DNA of 13,205 bases from JAYXXU01 sp037969155 (lineage in GTDB: Bacteria; Pseudomonadota; Gammaproteobacteria; Pseudomonadales; Moraxellaceae), in assembly GCA_037969155.1 (NCBI GenBank), contig JBBKWW010000211.1, forward strand, positions 1 to 13,205, written 5' to 3'. The notes beneath the pieces are model-generated. The model did no database searches, was not told where the DNA came from, and was given only the letters and a program-made list of their open reading frames with translations. Of this stretch, positions 1 through 7,643 are shown in pieces; within the stretch, counting starts at the first letter, position 1; every line of letters begins with the position of its first letter. The position numbers and the translations under genes were made by a program.

Positions 1-1028
1 GCGATATTAAACAGCACGCCGCCTTTGGCCGTGCCATCCAGCTTGGTAATCGTCAAACCAGTCAAACCGACCGCGTTATCAAACTCCACCACCTGATTGA
101 TCGCATTTTGACCCGTACCTGCATCCACGACTAACATGATTTCATGTGGCGCTGTGCCGTCGATTTTTTGCATGACGCGCTTCACTTTTTTCAGCTCTTC
201 CATCAGGTTGCTCTTGGTGTGCAAACGACCTGCGGTATCCGCGATCAGCACATCCACGCCACGCGCCCGCGCACTCTCAAATGCATCAAAAATCACCGAG
301 GCACTGTCCGCGCCGTTGCCCTGTGCGACCACTGCGATGTTATTGCGCTCACCCCACACCTGTAGCTGCTCAGTCGCCGCCGCCCGAAAGGTATCACCCG
401 CCGCCAGCATGACTTTTTTGCCCTCGCCTTGTAGACGCTTGGCCAGCTTACCGATGGTAGTGGTTTTGCCGACCCCATTGACACCAACCATCAGGATCAC
501 ATACGGGCGTTTATTCGGATCGATCACCAGCGGCTTAACGCGAGGTGCAAGCAACGCCACCAATTCTTCTTGTAGGGCTTTATACAAGGCATTCGAGTAA
601 ATCAGTTCTTTACGTTCAGTACGTGCGGTCAGATTGGCGATAATCATCTTGGTGGCTTCGACACCGATATCCGCGACCAACAATTGAGTCTCGACGTCTT
701 CTAGCAACTCATCGTCGATTTCTTTGCCACCGATCAGGATATTGACCATGCCATCAGCCAGATTTTTACTGCTCTTGGTCAGACCATGCTTCATCCGATC
801 AAACCAATTGACCGCGTTTAACTGCTCATCAGTTGGCGGGTTCATCACTTCAGGCGTGGATGGTTCGATTGCTTCTGCGGGTGATACAGCCTCGACTGCG
901 TGTTGTGCCAGTACTCGTGGGGTTTCGATAATCGGGACATCGACCGCTGGCAAGCTGGGCAACGTGACATCATCATCACCAACGCTTGAATCAATCCAAA
1001 ACCGATTTTCCTGTGATTGTTGTGACAT
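1..1028 (-). CDS. ftsY: Signal recognition particle receptor FtsY (3' end cut off by window)
   Basis: SRP receptor GTPase. It docks SRP-bound ribosomes at the inner membrane and hands nascent membrane proteins to the translocon. The visible 342 codons start with an acidic, proline-rich A domain (about residues 1-80), followed by the helical N domain and the GTPase G domain. G-domain motifs are the P-loop GVNGVGKTT (about 180-188), DTFRAAA (about 212-218), DTAGR (about 263-267) and TKLDGTAKGG (about 327-336). The frame runs off the window at LFNI, so roughly 35 C-terminal residues are missing. The ATG at 1028 is preceded by AAAGGA at a suitable distance. The gene is transcribed away from the M16 pair; in pseudomonads a similar M16 pair lies divergent to ftsY-ftsE-ftsX-rpoH, so ftsE may follow outside the window. 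Identity is essentially certain. Confidence 0.97.
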   Translation of the reverse strand, partial: MSQQSQENRFWIDSSVGDDDVTLPSLPAVDVPIIETPRVLAQHAVEAVSPAEAIEPSTPEVMNPPTDEQLNAVNWFDRMKHGLTKSSKNLADGMVNILIGGKEIDDELLEDVETQLLVADIGVEATKMIIANLTARTERKELIYSNALYKALQEELVALLAPRVKPLVIDPNKRPYVILMVGVNGVGKTTTIGKLAKRLQGEGKKVMLAAGDTFRAAATEQLQVWGERNNIAVVAQGNGADSASVIFDAFESARARGVDVLIADTAGRLHTKSNLMEELKKVKRVMQKIDGTAPHEIMLVVDAGTGQNAINQVVEFDNAVGLTGLTITKLDGTAKGGVLFNI

Positions 1029-1071
1029 CGGCGAGATCCTTTACGGCAAAAATCAATTTATGAAGGCGCGT

Positions 1072-1098
1072 ATCTTAACACAGCCATTTCGCAATCAA
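1072..1098 (-). promoter_or_regulatory. Candidate sigma70 promoter of ftsY
   Basis: Read on the minus strand, TAAGAT (plus 1072-1077) is preceded by TGT, giving an extended -10 box. TTGATT (plus 1093-1098) lies 15 bp upstream; taking TTTGAT instead gives 16 bp. Transcription would begin about 35-40 bases before the ftsY ATG. Both boxes are imperfect, so this is a sequence-based inference only. Confidence 0.4.
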
Positions 1099-1194
1099 AG
1101 GCTTTCACCCTCGCGCTGTGGAGGCATGATCATGTCAATGTACAGTGCGGCATGCTGCGATTAAAAGCCATTCTGGCAACAACAATACTAAAAT

Positions 1195-1243
1195 TCAGCA
1201 TAGCGACATCACTGTCCGCTCACCACATTTCACGCTATGCTGA
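1195..1243. repeat. Perfect 11-bp inverted repeat with 27-bp spacer
   Basis: TCAGCATAGCG (1195-1205) and its exact reverse complement CGCTATGCTGA (1233-1243) flank a 27-bp spacer. The repeat lies in the 270-bp region between divergent ftsY and the first M16 peptidase gene, ending 55 bp before that gene's ATG. It could be a pair of operator half-sites or a hairpin in the leader RNA. No T run follows the right arm, so an intrinsic terminator is unlikely. The rest of 1029-1298 shows only the candidate ftsY promoter; I see no convincing plus-strand promoter. Confidence 0.6.
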
Positions 1244-1298
1244 CGGCCTACTGGCTTGGCACTTGGCTTAGCCCATCACGGATATTGATGATTCCAAC

Positions 1299-2816
1299 AT
1301 GACGGTCTCGATTCAGCAGCTTACCCACTCGCTTACCCCACCTTTGCCACGCCGTTTACCACGTGCGCTGCTCTGCTTATGCGTCAGCATGCCGATCCTC
1401 ACGGCCTGTGCAGCCACACCCATCAAGCAAGCCAAGGCACAGACAGCCACGCAGCCCAATGCTCAAACCGCGCCCGCAACAGTCACCGAAACGCTAGAGA
1501 ATGGCCTCAAAATCGTGGTGCGCCCCGATCATCGTGCCCCCGTGGTCATGACCCAAATCTGGTATAAGGTCGGTTCGGTCGATGAGCCGATTGCTCAAAC
1601 CGGCTTATCGCACGCGCTGGAACACATGATGTTTAAAGGCACGGCCAAAGTGCCCAGTGGCGAATTATCGAGAATCGTGTCGAAATTTGGCGGCAGTCAG
1701 AATGCCTTTACCAGCAATCACTTTACCGGTTATTACCAGCTGTATCCGGCCAATCGCTTGGCATTGGCACTCGAACTCGAAGCAGATCGGATGAAAAATC
1801 TGATTTTGACTGCCGAGGACTTTACCCCTGAGATGCGGGTGATCATGGAAGAGCGCCGCCTGCGTACCGATGATAACCCACAAGCGTTGGCCTATGAAAA
1901 ATTCAAAATGCTGGCATTTCCGACCAGCACCAGCCGCTATCCAGTGATCGGGCATATGGACAGTCTGCAACAACTGCCGCTCGATGCCCTAAAAAAATGG
2001 TATCAGACGTGGTATCACCCGAATAATGCGGTGGTGGTGATCGTTGGTGATGTGCAACCCGTGCAAGCGATTGCCGAGGTTAAGCGCTATTTTGCACAGA
2101 TTGCAGCAGTGCCCGTGCCCACACGTGTTGATACCAGCGAGCGGCAACAGTTTGGACAGCGGCATATCGACCTCAGTCTACCGATTCAAGTCGCTAGCCT
2201 GATGATGGCGTTTAATGTGCCGAGTCTGAGCAGCAGCGCCCCTGAAACAGCACAGCAAGATGCTTACACACTGGCGTTGTTGGCGGCGGTACTCGATGGT
2301 GGACTGTCGGCACGACTGGAACAGCGTTTGGTACGCGAGCAACGCGTGTTGACCGCCGTTAGCAGTGGTTATAATCCATTTGAACGCGGCAGTAGTTTAT
2401 TTAGTATCAGTGCCATTCCAGCGCAAGGCTATAGCCTTGAGCAAGCGCAAGCTGCTATTTTACTTGAAATTGAACACCTCAAAACCGATCCGATCAGCGA
2501 TGCGGAACTGGCACGAGTCAAAGCAGGTTATATCGCTGACATGATCTATCACCAAGATGATTTAAGCAGTCAGGCGCGGTGGATTGGCTCACTTGAAGTC
2601 GCGGATCTTGATCATCGGCTACTCGAACAACTACCCGCAAAGCTCAGCCAAATCAGCGTCGCCCAACTACAAGACGCCGCCAAACGCTACCTGATCGCCG
2701 AGAATAGAAGCAGCATGTATCTGTCGCCACACGCCGTACCACAAGCCACTCCAACCGTCGCAGCAACCCTCTCAACATCGACTGTGACACAGCCAAATGC
2801 GGAGGTGCAACCATGA
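1299..2816 (+). CDS. M16 family zinc peptidase, catalytic subunit, predicted lipoprotein
   Basis: Pitrilysin-type (M16B) metallopeptidase of 505 residues. The N-terminus has a basic n-region (RRLPR), a hydrophobic stretch and an LTAC lipobox with Cys37. It is therefore predicted to be exported and lipidated, and Ala at +2 favours the outer membrane. The catalytic zinc motif HxxEH is intact as HALEH (H105, E108, H109), and the distal glutamate ligand falls in the EER stretch near residues 184-186. In the C-terminal M16 domain the usual Arg/Tyr pair is incomplete: R349-V-L-T-A353 has Ala where Tyr is expected. The stop overlaps the start of the next gene (ATGA), pointing to co-translation with a partner that supplies the missing pair. 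The Shine-Dalgarno before 1299 is weak. An inner ATG at residue 31 would destroy the signal peptide, so the upstream start is preferred. Natural substrate unknown. Confidence 0.9.
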   Translation: MTVSIQQLTHSLTPPLPRRLPRALLCLCVSMPILTACAATPIKQAKAQTATQPNAQTAPATVTETLENGLKIVVRPDHRAPVVMTQIWYKVGSVDEPIAQTGLSHALEHMMFKGTAKVPSGELSRIVSKFGGSQNAFTSNHFTGYYQLYPANRLALALELEADRMKNLILTAEDFTPEMRVIMEERRLRTDDNPQALAYEKFKMLAFPTSTSRYPVIGHMDSLQQLPLDALKKWYQTWYHPNNAVVVIVGDVQPVQAIAEVKRYFAQIAAVPVPTRVDTSERQQFGQRHIDLSLPIQVASLMMAFNVPSLSSSAPETAQQDAYTLALLAAVLDGGLSARLEQRLVREQRVLTAVSSGYNPFERGSSLFSISAIPAQGYSLEQAQAAILLEIEHLKTDPISDAELARVKAGYIADMIYHQDDLSSQARWIGSLEVADLDHRLLEQLPAKLSQISVAQLQDAAKRYLIAENRSSMYLSPHAVPQATPTVAATLSTSTVTQPNAEVQP

Positions 2817-4312
2817 TGCGCAGTCAACAGAACCCACGCTACACGACCCTCTGGCTCAGTTTGGTCTTGCTCATCACTGGCATCAGCAGCAGCCATGCCG
2901 AAATCAACGAAGAAAGTCACAGCACAGCACAACCCAGCAACCAACCGCTGCAAGCACTGAGTCGGCTCAGCAGCCTCAATAGTCCAACCCAGCAGGTGTT
3001 ACGCACCCCAAATGTGCAATCGTTTCGGACGGCACAGGGCACGCGGGTATTATTTGTGGCAGCACCTGAACTGCCGATGGTGGATATTCGACTGACTTTT
3101 GATGCAGGCTCAGCGCGTGATCAGGCGATTGGTACAGAGGTAGGTAAAAATCTATCCGGCTTGGCCTCACTCACTGCGCAACTGTTATTTGAGGCGACCA
3201 GCACACAAAGCACCGATCAAATTGCTGCAAGCTTTGAGTCCCTCGGCGCACAATATAGCGCTGCGGCCTATCGTGATATGTTTGCCATCGAACTACGCAG
3301 CCTGACGGATCCGGCTTATCTACAGCCTGCCGTCACGCAATGGCTGAACGCACTGCGCGATGCTCAGTTTCCAGACAGTAGTATGACGCGGATTTTACAA
3401 AGCGCCGAAACAGGCCAAAAACAACGTAAAGACTCACCCAGCGCAGTGGCCAGCATTCGGTTTTGGCGCGAACTGTACGGCACACACCCCTACGCCGAAC
3501 CCTCCACGGGTAGCATGGCCAGCCTAAAAAACCTAACCGTATCGCAAGTACAGCAGTTTCGGCAGCGCTATTTGGTCGCGAGGAATGCCACGATTGCCAT
3601 TACGGGTCATCTAACGCGTGCCCAAGCGGCTGAGCTGGCTGATCGCATCAGTAGCAGCTTACCGCTCGGTGAACCTGCCGCCACACTACCAGACCCTGTT
3701 GCTCTGAGTGCCGCACGACAGGTACAAGTGCCCTTTAATGCCAGCCAAAGCCATATCATCATCGGTCAGATCGGCGTCAAGCGCAGTATGCCTGCTGCTG
3801 ATCTCGCCGCGCTGGCGGTCGGCAATGATATCTTGGGCGGCGATGGCTTTACCGCGCTACTCACCCAAGAGCTACGCGAAAAACGCGGCCTGACCTATGG
3901 GGCGTATAGCAGCTTTGTACAGATGCGCAGCAATGGGCCATTTATGATCAACTACTCGACACGAGGCGACCAAGCGGCGGCCAGCATCGAGATTGCCAAG
4001 CAGACCTTGCGTGATTTTGTCACCAATGGCGTGACGGCTGATGCGGTGGAAGAAGCCAAACAAGGCATTCTAAATAGCTATCCACTCTCGCTGTCGAGCA
4101 ACTCGAATATCAATGCGTTTTTGGCGATGATCGGCTTTTATGATTTACCAGTGACCTATCTGGCAGATTATCCTGCCCAAATCGCCGCCGTGACCGCGGC
4201 GGATGTACAGCGCGTATTGCAACAATATGTGCAACCTGATCGGCTGCTGACGGTGGTGGTTGGGCAGGCATTAACAGATGCTACGGCGACAACGACAACC
4301 ACTACAAAATAA
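2813..4312 (+). CDS. M16 family peptidase-like subunit, non-catalytic, exported
   Basis: Second M16B protein, 499 residues. A signal peptide is visible: a hydrophobic core at about residues 13-24, then SSSHA with probable cleavage after Ala29, so the protein is periplasmic. The zinc motif is lost. In the segment aligning with HALEH of the upstream protein, this one reads SLTAQ (residues 119-123), so both His and the Glu are gone. It does keep the substrate-binding motif R358-G-L-T-Y362 in the C-terminal domain. This is the pattern of the partner subunit in known heterodimeric bacterial M16B peptidases. GGAGG (2801-2805) sits 7 bases before the ATG, and the ATGA overlap with the upstream gene implies translational coupling and equal dosage. 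The C-terminus ends in a low-complexity threonine tail. That it forms a dimer with its neighbour is inference. Confidence 0.88.
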   Translation: MMRSQQNPRYTTLWLSLVLLITGISSSHAEINEESHSTAQPSNQPLQALSRLSSLNSPTQQVLRTPNVQSFRTAQGTRVLFVAAPELPMVDIRLTFDAGSARDQAIGTEVGKNLSGLASLTAQLLFEATSTQSTDQIAASFESLGAQYSAAAYRDMFAIELRSLTDPAYLQPAVTQWLNALRDAQFPDSSMTRILQSAETGQKQRKDSPSAVASIRFWRELYGTHPYAEPSTGSMASLKNLTVSQVQQFRQRYLVARNATIAITGHLTRAQAAELADRISSSLPLGEPAATLPDPVALSAARQVQVPFNASQSHIIIGQIGVKRSMPAADLAALAVGNDILGGDGFTALLTQELREKRGLTYGAYSSFVQMRSNGPFMINYSTRGDQAAASIEIAKQTLRDFVTNGVTADAVEEAKQGILNSYPLSLSSNSNINAFLAMIGFYDLPVTYLADYPAQIAAVTAADVQRVLQQYVQPDRLLTVVVGQALTDATATTTTTTK

Positions 4313-4320
4313 CCAACACA

Positions 4321-4357
4321 AAAAAAGGCAGCCCTGAATCCATCAGGCTGCCTTTTT
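4321..4357. terminator. Bidirectional intrinsic terminator between M16 genes and purF
   Basis: The stem pairs GGCAGC (4327-4332) with GCTGCC (4347-4352) and CTGA (4334-4337) with TCAG (4343-4346). One C is bulged and the loop is the five bases ATCCA. A run of seven A precedes the stem and five T follow it, so it can work as a Rho-independent terminator on either strand. It lies 8 bases after the M16 stop and about 25 bases after the converging purF stop, serving both transcripts. Confidence 0.88.
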
Positions 4358-4382
4358 AATCATGCGTCACACAAACCAGCGC

Positions 4383-5921
4383 TTATGCCTCAGACTTAAC
4401 ACCGGTCATATCGACCGAGGTATCTCCAATCACTTCAATACTCTGTGGCTTTTGTTGCTTGGCTTGATCGTTGCGGCGGTTTTCTAAGCGCAATAAATAC
4501 GCCTCATCAATATCACCCGTCACATATTTACCATCGAATACCGCACAGTCAAACGTCTCAATCTCTGGATTACCTTCACGTGCTGCATCGATCAGATCTT
4601 TTAAATCCTGATAAATCAAGCGATCCGCGCCGATGATCTGCCGCACCTCTTCCACCGTGTGACCCGAGGCAATCAGCTCGCTTTTGGCCGGCATATCAAT
4701 GCCATACACATTCGGGAACTTCACGGGTGGTGCAGCCGAGGCAAAAAACACTTGCCGCGCACCTGATTCCCGTGCCATCTGAATGATTTCGTGACAGGTC
4801 GTACCACGCACAATCGAGTCATCCACCAGCAGGACGTTTTTACCCCTGAACTCTAGCTCTACTGGATTAAGTTTCTGGCGTACCGATTTTTTACGCTGCT
4901 GCTGACCGGGCATGATAAAGGTGCGCCCGATATAGCGATTTTTCATGAAGCCTTCGCGGTACTTGACCCCGAGATGATTGGCCAACTCTAACGCAGCGGT
5001 ACGACTGGTATCTGGAATCGGAATCACCACATCGATCTGATGATCTTCGCCCCATTCGCGCACGATTTTTTGCGCCAGTTTTTCGCCCATACGTAGTCGT
5101 GACTTATAAACCGAAATCCCATCCATGGTGGAATCTGGCCGTGCAAAGTACACATATTCAAAAATACACGGCGTATAGCTCGGGTTTTTCGAACACATCT
5201 TGGTGAATAACTGACCATTAGAATTGATAAAAATCGCTTCGCCTGGCCGCACATCACGCACCACTTGAAAACCTAGCGACGTCAAAGCAACCGATTCCGA
5301 TGCAATCATATACTCGGTTAAGCCTTGCTCAGTCACCCGCTGGCCATACAGCAGTGGACGAATACCGTTTGGATCACGGAAGCCCAGCAAACCATGACCC
5401 GTAATCATCACCACCACGGCATAGGCACCGCGACAGCGCCGATGCACGTGAGCAACGGCAGCAAATACATCATCTTCATGCGGTATTTCATGACCAATCG
5501 CTTGTAACTCATGCGCCAACACGTTGAGCAGCACCTCAGAATCTGAGGTGGTATTCATATGGCGTAAATCAGTTTTAAACAAGGTAGAAGCAATATCTTC
5601 TGCGTTGGTCAAGTTGCCGTTGTGTGCCAACGTCAGCCCATACGGTGAATTGACATAAAACGGCTGAGCCTCAGCAGAACTAGAGCTACCGGCAGTCGGA
5701 TAACGTACATGCCCGATGCCAAAATTGCCGACTAAACGCATCATATGGCGCGTGTGAAACACATCACGCACCATGCCGTTTTCTTTACGCAAAAACAAAC
5801 GTCCATCTTGGCAGGTCACAATACCGGCGGCATCTTGCCCTCGATGCTGCAACATGGTTAAAGCATCGTACAGCATCTGATTAACAGGAGAATGACCGGC
5901 AATGCCAACGATTCCACACAT
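4383..5921 (-). CDS. purF: Amidophosphoribosyltransferase PurF
   Basis: First committed step of de novo purine synthesis: PRPP plus glutamine gives phosphoribosylamine, glutamate and pyrophosphate, in the cytosol. The 512-residue length fits the E. coli-type enzyme. The N-terminal Ntn-hydrolase glutaminase domain begins MCGIVGIAG, so Cys2 becomes the nucleophile after Met removal with no propeptide. Further glutaminase motifs are HRGQDAAG, GHVRYPTAG, AHNGNL and SDSEVLLN. The PRPP-binding loop of the phosphoribosyltransferase domain is VDDSIVRGTT (about 366-375). The start is supported by GAGG a few bases upstream of the ATG at 5921. It follows cvpA by 51 bp in the same direction, the usual cvpA-purF neighbourhood. 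Transcription ends at the hairpin shared with the M16 operon. Confidence 0.98.
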   Translation of the reverse strand: MCGIVGIAGHSPVNQMLYDALTMLQHRGQDAAGIVTCQDGRLFLRKENGMVRDVFHTRHMMRLVGNFGIGHVRYPTAGSSSSAEAQPFYVNSPYGLTLAHNGNLTNAEDIASTLFKTDLRHMNTTSDSEVLLNVLAHELQAIGHEIPHEDDVFAAVAHVHRRCRGAYAVVVMITGHGLLGFRDPNGIRPLLYGQRVTEQGLTEYMIASESVALTSLGFQVVRDVRPGEAIFINSNGQLFTKMCSKNPSYTPCIFEYVYFARPDSTMDGISVYKSRLRMGEKLAQKIVREWGEDHQIDVVIPIPDTSRTAALELANHLGVKYREGFMKNRYIGRTFIMPGQQQRKKSVRQKLNPVELEFRGKNVLLVDDSIVRGTTCHEIIQMARESGARQVFFASAAPPVKFPNVYGIDMPAKSELIASGHTVEEVRQIIGADRLIYQDLKDLIDAAREGNPEIETFDCAVFDGKYVTGDIDEAYLLRLENRRNDQAKQQKPQSIEVIGDTSVDMTGVKSEA

Positions 5922-5972
5922 AACAACCTCGCGGACGGCTGGGTAAATACAAAAAAAGCAAAAAACAGGGCA

Positions 5973-6494
5973 TCAATCCGTCTGGCGTGGCAACTGCGGT
6001 GACGACTCTAATCGCTGCCACGCTTGCTCAGACAATTGTTTCGACACCTGCATCGCCAACGGCGCATACGGCATAAGTTCCTGCACTATATTCGATTGCT
6101 GCCACCAGTGGGCAGACTTTAACCACGGCGCAACCACACTGATCATAATCAGCACAATCAGACCACCTTTGGCAGCCCCAAATGCAGCACCGGCCAAACG
6201 CTCTAGCGGTCGCAAGGCCAATGCCTGCAACACACTTACCAACAACAGACCTAACACGCGGAACACAACAAATACCGCGAGAATCAACAGTAAAAAAGCA
6301 GCGATGGTCTGCAAGGCGGGTGTCTCAATCCACTCGGCAAACAACGGCGCAAGTGGTTTGGCGTACTGCGTAGCCACGAACAATCCGACCAACCAACCGA
6401 CCAAACTCAACACCGAACGCACTAAACCCAACTGAAAACCGCGCCAAATACACAACCCAAGCATGAGGATAATCAGCAGGTCTAGCCCATTCAT
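5973..6494 (-). CDS. cvpA: CvpA family inner-membrane protein
   Basis: CvpA/colicin V production family, 173 residues, with the family's usual size and topology. Four hydrophobic segments are visible at about residues 4-20, 28-45, 61-85 and 103-122, followed by a hydrophilic tail of about 50 residues. The segment GAAFGAAKGGL at the start of the fourth helix is typical of the family. In E. coli it is encoded next to purF and was named from a colicin V production phenotype; its molecular function remains unclear. The ATG at 6494 overlaps the pyrD stop by ATGA, so translation is probably coupled to pyrD, and purF follows 51 bp downstream. Confidence 0.93.
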   Translation of the reverse strand: MNGLDLLIILMLGLCIWRGFQLGLVRSVLSLVGWLVGLFVATQYAKPLAPLFAEWIETPALQTIAAFLLLILAVFVVFRVLGLLLVSVLQALALRPLERLAGAAFGAAKGGLIVLIMISVVAPWLKSAHWWQQSNIVQELMPYAPLAMQVSKQLSEQAWQRLESSPQLPRQTD

Positions 6495-7516
6495 GCCGAC
6501 TCAGCGGCGGCTAATGCCTGCACACAATCCTGAATCAGCTGCGGCCCTTGATAAATCAAGCCACTATACAGTTGCACCAAGCCAGCCCCCGCATCAATTT
6601 TGGCGACGGCATCAGCGCCTTGGGTAATGCCACCGACGCCAATCAGCGGAACTTGGCCTTGTAGACAGGTCGAAAACTGCTCTAAAATCCGTGTACTAGA
6701 CTCGAATACCGGTTGACCAGATAAGCCACCTGCTTCATCACCATACGGCAAATTCTCGACGCCTTGACGTGATAAGGTAGTATTGGTGGTGATCAAGCCA
6801 TCAATCTCAAATTGCATCAGCTGCTCACTGATAAAAACAATCGCTTCTTCATCCAGATCAGGCGCAACTTTCAGCACCAACGGCACATAGTGCCCATGCT
6901 GGTCGGCCAGTTGTGTTTGGCGGTTTTTAAGGCTATCGAGCAACTGACTCAGTGCATCGCCAGTTTGCAATGCACGCAGACCTTGGGTATTCGGTGAGGA
7001 AATATTGACGGTCACATAGGACGCATGCGGATAGACCCGCTCAAGGCACAGCAAATAATCATCGGCGGCTTGCTCAACCGGTGTATCAAAGTTTTTACCA
7101 ATATTAATGCCTAACACGCCCTGATAACGGCATTTTTCGACATTTTTAACCAGATGATCGACACCTTGATTATTAAAGCCCATGCGATTGATGATCGCTT
7201 GGGCGGCAGGCAATCGAAATAGACGCGGCTTAGGATTGCCGATTTGTGGCCGTGGTGTGACTGTTCCGATTTCTAGATAGCCAAAACCTAACGCCGCCAA
7301 TGCATCAATATGATCGCCGTTTTTGTCTAAGCCAGCGGCGAGACCGACCGGATTGGCAAACCGAATCCCCATACAATCCACAGGCTGATGAATCATCGGA
7401 TACAGACGGGGCAAAATACCGGTTTTATAGCCCAACTCAAGCGACGCGAGGGTCATGGCGTGGGCACGCTCAGGCTCAAGCGAAAACAAGATGGAACGAC
7501 TCATAGAGTACAGCAT
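6491..7516 (-). CDS. pyrD: Dihydroorotate dehydrogenase, class 2 (quinone-linked)
   Basis: FMN enzyme that oxidises dihydroorotate to orotate in pyrimidine synthesis, passing electrons to membrane quinones. The protein is 341 residues from the ATG at 7516. The N-terminal amphipathic part (SILFSLEPERAH) is the membrane-binding region of class 2 enzymes. FMN-barrel motifs are GLAAGLDKNG (58-67) and RMGFNNQG (111-118); the catalytic serine motif is NISSPNT with Ser174, close to Ser175 of E. coli. GVGGI and QLYSGLIYQGP near the end complete the phosphate-binding site. The frame stays open to an ATG at 7582. I reject that start because the extra 22 residues do not fit the family and a TATAAT box would lie inside them. 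The Shine-Dalgarno at the chosen start is weak. The stop overlaps cvpA. Confidence 0.97.
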   Translation of the reverse strand: MLYSMSRSILFSLEPERAHAMTLASLELGYKTGILPRLYPMIHQPVDCMGIRFANPVGLAAGLDKNGDHIDALAALGFGYLEIGTVTPRPQIGNPKPRLFRLPAAQAIINRMGFNNQGVDHLVKNVEKCRYQGVLGINIGKNFDTPVEQAADDYLLCLERVYPHASYVTVNISSPNTQGLRALQTGDALSQLLDSLKNRQTQLADQHGHYVPLVLKVAPDLDEEAIVFISEQLMQFEIDGLITTNTTLSRQGVENLPYGDEAGGLSGQPVFESSTRILEQFSTCLQGQVPLIGVGGITQGADAVAKIDAGAGLVQLYSGLIYQGPQLIQDCVQALAAAESA

Positions 7517-7547
7517 CGGCAAAAAAGGCTCAGTGCGGCAAAGCGCG

Positions 7548-7553
7548 ATTATA
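7548..7553 (-). promoter_or_regulatory. Candidate -10 box of the pyrD-cvpA-purF operon
   Basis: The minus strand carries a perfect TATAAT here, 31 bases before the pyrD ATG at 7516, giving an expected leader of about 25 bases. No good -35 hexamer lies at 16-18 bp; the best on offer is a poor GTGCAT. The promoter may therefore depend on an activator or be moderate in strength. The surrounding 7517-7643 gap separates gspM from pyrD and shows no clear terminator for gspM. Confidence 0.5.
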
Positions 7554-7643
7554 ACGACCTCAGCGCAGTGATGCACCTGCAATTGAAAAACAACATCAAG
7601 GAATGCGGCTTTATTGCAAGATCCACCGCAAATCTGCTGCTTT

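Noticed and set aside
136..600. 154-codon plus-strand frame
   Set aside because: It is antisense to the conserved FtsY GTPase domain, and its composition (Ser/Pro/Thr/Arg-rich, no motif) is that of a shadow frame.
724..1164. 146-codon plus-strand frame over the ftsY 5' end
   Set aside because: It is antisense to ftsY, has no ribosome site or recognisable motif, and crosses the ftsY promoter region.
7580..7643. Possible terminator after gspM
   Set aside because: Only a 5-bp TGCGG/CCGCA stem with a 17-base loop can be drawn, and the T run comes well after it, too weak to call.
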